Below, piece after piece: positions 5,984 to 8,519 of a stretch of 8,519 nt of DNA. Both the position numbers and the translations under genes were made by a program. Under the pieces are notes generated by a model that was not told where the DNA came from, did not search any database, and saw only the letters and a list, made by a program, of their open reading frames with translations. The stretch is from Clostridia bacterium (GTDB taxonomy: Bacteria; Bacillota; Clostridia; SK-Y3; JACMMQ01). Positions within the stretch are counted from its first letter, which is position 1; every line of letters begins with the position of its first letter. The stretch lies in contig JACMMQ010000171.1 of the NCBI GenBank assembly GCA_014378955.1, positions 1 through 8,519 of the forward strand, in the 5' to 3' direction.

Positions 5984-6109
5984 GCTACAACAAACTGCCT
6001 AAAACGGCGAAAATGAGAGAAATATTGCGTATGAAGGAGATATTTAAAGCAATCAATGAATAATGTGACAGGAAAAGTGTATTTTGACGAATGAGAGGAA
6101 CAAACACAT

Positions 6110-6138
6110 TTGCAATATAGTATTTAATACTGTATAAT
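6110..6138 (+). promoter_or_regulatory. Sigma-A-like promoter of the PspA operon with palindrome in the spacer
   Basis: TTGCAA (6110-6115), a 17-bp spacer and a perfect TATAAT (6133-6138). The spacer contains the perfect palindrome AGTATT-T-AATACT (6119-6131), whose flanks extend the symmetry after one mismatch. A protein bound there would block or remodel the promoter. The predicted transcript start is near 6145. Confidence 0.65.
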
Positions 6139-6205
6139 AAGTTCATGTTAATCACTTAAGTCAATTGTACTTGTGTCATGCAAATAATTATAAAAGGGAA
6201 GAGAG

Positions 6206-6718
6206 GTGAGCAATTTGCATTTTAAAAAAATGATAAGCGTTTTGTTCATAAGTATTATCATGCTGACAGCAGATGCAGTGGTTGACTTAAGCCAGAGCAT
6301 ACCAAACATCACACACAACACAGTTGCATATGCTGCAAAGAGTTCAAGCGGAGGCTTTAAAAGTGGGGGTTTTAAATCAAGCACGCCAAAATCGAGTGCG
6401 CCAAAGTCAGGCGGTACAAGCGACTTCAAATCAGGGCAGTACACCACGCCGAAGCAGCAAGCGCCAGACAGTAAGGTGAACCCACCTGCAGGCAGTAGCA
6501 ACGGCACTAATGGTACTACCAACGGCACAAATTATAACAATCAACAAAACGGTTCAAGGAGCTCGTGGTTTCCAATGTTTATCCCGATGCCGTTTGGCTT
6601 TGGGGGTGGCATGTATGGCGGATATAGCCCATTTGGGGGCTTGTTTCAACTCATACTATTAGTTGCAATTGGTTTTGGCATATTCTGGCTGTACAGAAGG
6701 TATAAAGCAAGAAGGTAG
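6206..6718 (+). CDS. Gly/Ser/Asn-rich exported protein with C-terminal membrane anchor
   Basis: I do not recognise a named family. The 170-residue protein has a hydrophobic N-terminus (10-26) and a plausible signal-peptidase site at VAYAA (40-44). A low-complexity region follows, with GGFKSGGFKS (49-58), SSTPKSSAPKSGG (58-70) and an Asn/Gly/Thr run (99-110). Then come a Phe/Pro/Gly/Met-rich stretch (121-145), a single transmembrane helix (about 145-163) and the basic tail YRRYKARR. The likely topology is an extracytoplasmic Ser/Gly-rich arm held by the C-terminal helix, with the basic tail inside. Two starts are possible: GTG at 6206 with AAGGG seven bases upstream, and TTG at 6215 with AGAGGTGA overlapping the first. 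They differ by three residues. It is the first gene of an operon with pspA, so a membrane-stress role is inferred from context only. Confidence 0.8.
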   Translation: MSNLHFKKMISVLFISIIMLTADAVVDLSQSIPNITHNTVAYAAKSSSGGFKSGGFKSSTPKSSAPKSGGTSDFKSGQYTTPKQQAPDSKVNPPAGSSNGTNGTTNGTNYNNQQNGSRSSWFPMFIPMPFGFGGGMYGGYSPFGGLFQLILLVAIGFGIFWLYRRYKARR

Positions 6719-6721
6719 CAA

Positions 6722-6736
6722 GCAGGCTGAGCCTGC
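6722..6736 (+). other. Short perfect palindrome between the first operon gene and pspA
   Basis: GCAGGCT-G-AGCCTGC lies four bases after the stop of the Gly-rich gene. It can form a compact hairpin in the transcript but has no T-tract, so it would more likely protect or pause RNA than terminate it. In the remaining gap (6737-6817) a TTTACA at 6768-6773 has only a poor -10 partner (TCATAT, 17 bp on), so a separate pspA promoter is uncertain. Confidence 0.4.
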
Positions 6737-6830
6737 AATTAATTCGCACGCACAGTCGGGTGGAGTATTTACATTGTGCGACTGCGTTCATCATATCAAA
6801 CAATAAAAACAAAAAATGGAGGGTAAAAGA

Positions 6831-7478
6831 ATGGGTATATTAGATAGAATTTCAAACATGGTAAAGGGTAAGGTGAACACCACCTTAGACGCAATGGAAA
6901 ATCCGATGGAGCTTTTGGATCAAAAGGTGCGTGACATGGAAACGAGCTTGAATACGGCAAAAATCTCATCCGCACAAATCATAGGCAACGTGCATGAAAC
7001 GGAAAAAAAGATGGAAGAAGCAAAGCAAGAGTCGGCAGATTATGACGAAAAGGTGAAGCTGGCACTTTCCAAGGGCAATGAAGAGCTGGCGAAAAAGGCA
7101 TTGGCGAAAAAGCTTGAAGCGGATAAGCAATTGGCTTCATTAACAGCCTCCTATCAAACCGCTAGACAAAAGGCAGATGCCATTAAGGAAAGCTTACGTG
7201 ACCTAGAAGAAGAAATCGAAAAGACACGAGCGTATCGTGACGAAGCGGTTGCACGCTTTAACAACGCTGAAGCAAGCCAAAAGGTCAATGAAATCTTGGC
7301 AAATGTTGAAACAAAGACCAACAAAATAAATTTGGATGATATTGAACGTAAAATCCAGAAAAAAGAAGCCATGGCAGAAGGCTTAGGCGAATTACGCCCA
7401 GATAGCTCCTTAGAGGACGAATTCAAAAAGCTTGAAGAAACAGATTTGGACGAAGAGCTTAAGAAATACAAGCAATAG
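6831..7478 (+). CDS. pspA: PspA/IM30 (Vipp1-like) membrane-stress protein
   Basis: The 215-residue protein belongs to the PspA/IM30 family of ESCRT-III-like proteins, which assemble on the inner face of the cytoplasmic membrane and preserve it under stress. Visible features: a short amphipathic N-terminus (MGILDRISNMVKGKVN), the family motif ENPMELLDQKVRDME (23-37), then charged coiled coil over most of 35-185 with heptad-like Ala/Leu spacing. The acidic C-terminal tail runs to DLDEELKKYKQ. Length is typical of the family. An ATG at 6816 would add five residues, but it lies just before and into the GGAGGG that serves the ATG at 6831, seven bases downstream, so 6831 is preferred. It sits between the exported Gly-rich gene (112 bases upstream) and the Cys-rich gene (14 bases downstream). 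No pspC, pspF or Lia sensor gene is in the window. Confidence 0.93.
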   Translation: MGILDRISNMVKGKVNTTLDAMENPMELLDQKVRDMETSLNTAKISSAQIIGNVHETEKKMEEAKQESADYDEKVKLALSKGNEELAKKALAKKLEADKQLASLTASYQTARQKADAIKESLRDLEEEIEKTRAYRDEAVARFNNAEASQKVNEILANVETKTNKINLDDIERKIQKKEAMAEGLGELRPDSSLEDEFKKLEETDLDEELKKYKQ

Positions 7479-7492
7479 TAAGGGGATGTCTT

Positions 7493-8149
7493 ATGCGAAA
7501 AATTGATCAATTTATAGCAAGTGAAAAGACACGATACGGCGATATTTTTTCGGACATCATGTATGCCAAAAGTGAGCTTGAGCCATTTCTACCACAAGCT
7601 GTGCTTCAGCAACGCAAGTATACCACAGCCCTACCCATTTTATCACGCTATATGATGCTTTTGGACAACGTGAAAAATGACACGGGCAAAGAGGGTATGC
7701 TAGGATTTCTGAAGGACGATAAGCACATAGGACTTTTGGAGGACTACAAGCGTGATCACGAGGATGCGTTCAAGCAATTGGTAAAATGCTACACCTGCCA
7801 ATGCTTGAAATGTCCAAAGGAATGCGAATTTGATAGCTGCTTAGGCTGTAAAGCTGGTGCATCCGTGGTGACGTGTGACCGCACACAGCTGTGTGCCGTG
7901 TGCCATGACGAAGCGATCATACCACTTGAAAACAATAGCACACAGCGAGTAGAAGATTACGAAGTGCTCGCAACGATGCAAGACATCAAAAAGGACAAAC
8001 GGTATATCTTTTTGCAAGGCACGCAAAGCGATGAAAAGCTGGTGCTGTACTATTATCCTGGCATTTCAGACACCACGTACGGAGAAATTACCGATGAAGC
8101 GGAATTTGATAGCGTGATTGCAGCATATCAGCGTATAGAAAAAACATAA
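7493..8149 (+). CDS. Cysteine-rich protein of unknown function, PspA operon partner
   Basis: I do not recognise this 218-residue protein. It has no signal peptide or membrane helix, so it is probably cytoplasmic. Residues 1-90 are mainly helical and charged. Residues 99-138 form a compact cluster of ten cysteines (99, 102, 104, 107, 111, 116, 119, 128, 134, 137) plus H138, including CYTC, CLKC, CLGC and CAVCH. That spacing fits binding of two or more zinc ions or an iron-sulfur centre. Residues 155-216 look like a small alpha/beta domain (YEVLATMQDI, RYIFLQGT, KLVLYYYPG). The start is firm: AAGGGG seven bases before the ATG, only 14 bases after the pspA stop, so the two are very likely co-translated from one transcript. 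Context suggests a sensor or adaptor in membrane stress, which is inference. A terminator follows at once. Confidence 0.85.
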   Translation: MRKIDQFIASEKTRYGDIFSDIMYAKSELEPFLPQAVLQQRKYTTALPILSRYMMLLDNVKNDTGKEGMLGFLKDDKHIGLLEDYKRDHEDAFKQLVKCYTCQCLKCPKECEFDSCLGCKAGASVVTCDRTQLCAVCHDEAIIPLENNSTQRVEDYEVLATMQDIKKDKRYIFLQGTQSDEKLVLYYYPGISDTTYGEITDEAEFDSVIAAYQRIEKT

Positions 8150-8155
8150 TTTTTT

Positions 8156-8185
8156 AAGAACAAGGGTTTTCCTTTGTTCTTTTTT
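8156..8185 (+). terminator. Intrinsic terminator of the PspA operon
   Basis: AAGAACAAGG (8156-8165) pairs with CCTTTGTTCTT (8171-8181) with one bulged base and a short loop, followed by a T-run to 8185. It starts seven bases after the last stop codon. Confidence 0.82.
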
Positions 8186-8221
8186 GTTGTATAATAAATT
8201 GTCAGCTTTTGGCACTGTGGT

Positions 8222-8519
8222 GAAAACCTTACTTTCTTTTTCTATCGCAAAAAGAAAGTAACAAAGAAAAATACTCTTTATACTAATCTTGATTAAAATC
8301 ATAACCATCTGTCGGTCAGTGTTTCAAAACGCTTACTCGCGTTTTGCCTCCCTCCGCTGGTTATGTTTTAATCTAAGATTAGTATTAAGTGTTTGGATTT
8401 CGCCGTCTTCGGACAACAACAAAGGGTTCCACCCTTTGAACCTGGCAATTTTTTGAAAAAAATTGAGTAAAACTTTATTAAGTAAATCCCCTACTAAAGT
8501 TTTTTGCCCCCTTTTTTTC
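8222..8519. repeat. Dispersed hairpin repeat, copy C (split by a MITE, cut by window end)
   Basis: Bases 8222-8279 are identical to 5083-5140 of copy B. Homology resumes at 8388 after the MITE and runs to the window end, where the last arm (CCCCC followed by seven T and a C) is still unpaired. The second hairpin has a quite different stem from copy B: CAAAGGG (8420-8426) with CCCTTTG (8432-8438). The AAAACTTTA/TAAAGTTTT pair is kept. Orientation matches copies A and B. Confidence 0.87.
8281..8384 (-). mobile_element. MITE-like element, copy 2 (104 bp, nested in repeat copy C)
   Basis: This is the reverse orientation of the element at 4034-4137: same length and four differences by eye. It is flanked by TTA on both sides (8278-8280 and 8385-8387), the reverse complement of the TAA flanking copy 1. 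Removing the element and one TTA leaves a stretch with exactly the length of the uninterrupted copy B around 5131-5150. It encodes no protein. Confidence 0.88.

Larger units (their letters stand above)
5898..6205. other. Divergent intergenic region between the DUF1836 gene and the PspA operon
   Basis: These 308 bases hold a promoter for each flank (5955-5983 minus, 6110-6138 plus), each overlapped by an inverted repeat. The 126 bases between the promoters show no convincing gene; the short open frame at 6012-6062 (16 codons) has no supporting evidence. The long 5' leader of the plus operon (about 60 bases) contains the 8-bp palindrome ACTTAAGT (6154-6161). Confidence 0.6.

Noticed and set aside
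5833..6063. Plus-strand open frame across the divergent promoter region
   Set aside because: It is antisense to the DUF1836 start and covers that gene's promoter, with no recognisable protein features.
8066..8308. Minus-strand open frame starting MVMILIKIS
   Set aside because: It is built from the MITE end plus the hairpin repeat and the antisense of the Cys-rich gene. The resemblance to the 4110 reading only reflects the two MITE copies.

Overview
The window looks like a chromosomal stretch from a low-to-moderate G+C, endospore-lineage Firmicute, most likely a member of the Clostridia. This is judged from strong AGGAGG-type ribosome binding sites, sigma-A-like promoters and a gene set typical of that group: a SleL/YaaH-like glycoside hydrolase 18, RlmA, a stand-alone TfoX C-terminal domain, DUF3885, DUF1836 and a PspA/IM30 protein. 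No ribosomal RNA, tRNA, CRISPR array or transposase gene is visible. The species cannot be named from the sequence.

Layout. Bases 1-103 are the end of a dispersed hairpin-rich repeat (copy A) that runs into the 3' end of a minus-strand secreted GH18 hydrolase gene (87-1502). Its promoter is at 1530-1559. A plus-strand series follows: rlmA (1699-2523), a perfect 29-bp-arm palindrome (2567-2648), a TfoX-C protein (2698-2949), an AT-rich DUF3885 gene (2998-3618) and a small cysteine-containing hypothetical (3684-4001). A 104-bp MITE-like element (4034-4137) then separates these from a leaderless M15 peptidase with a peptidoglycan-binding domain (4182-4865).

The convergent gap 4866-5306 holds a clear intrinsic terminator, a second perfect palindrome (27-bp arms) and a complete copy (B) of the dispersed repeat. 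Copy B ends in the stop codon of a minus-strand DUF1836 regulator gene (5307-5897). The divergent gap 5898-6205 holds good promoters for both flanking genes, each overlapped by an inverted repeat. A plus-strand operon follows: a Gly/Ser/Asn-rich secreted membrane protein (6206-6718), PspA/IM30 (6831-7478) and a cysteine-rich protein (7493-8149), closed by a terminator at 8156-8185. The window ends in a third repeat copy (C, 8222-8519) that is interrupted by a second 104-bp MITE.

How it fits together. Envelope themes recur: two cell-wall hydrolases (GH18 and M15) and a PspA operon likely to serve membrane stress. The most unusual material is non-coding. The dispersed repeat is a chain of hairpins whose stems change sequence but keep pairing. 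It sits at gene 3' ends and appears to supply the stop codons of two unrelated genes. The MITE has a 3-bp TAA/TTA target duplication that can be proved inside the window, because repeat copy B serves as the empty site for the insertion in copy C.
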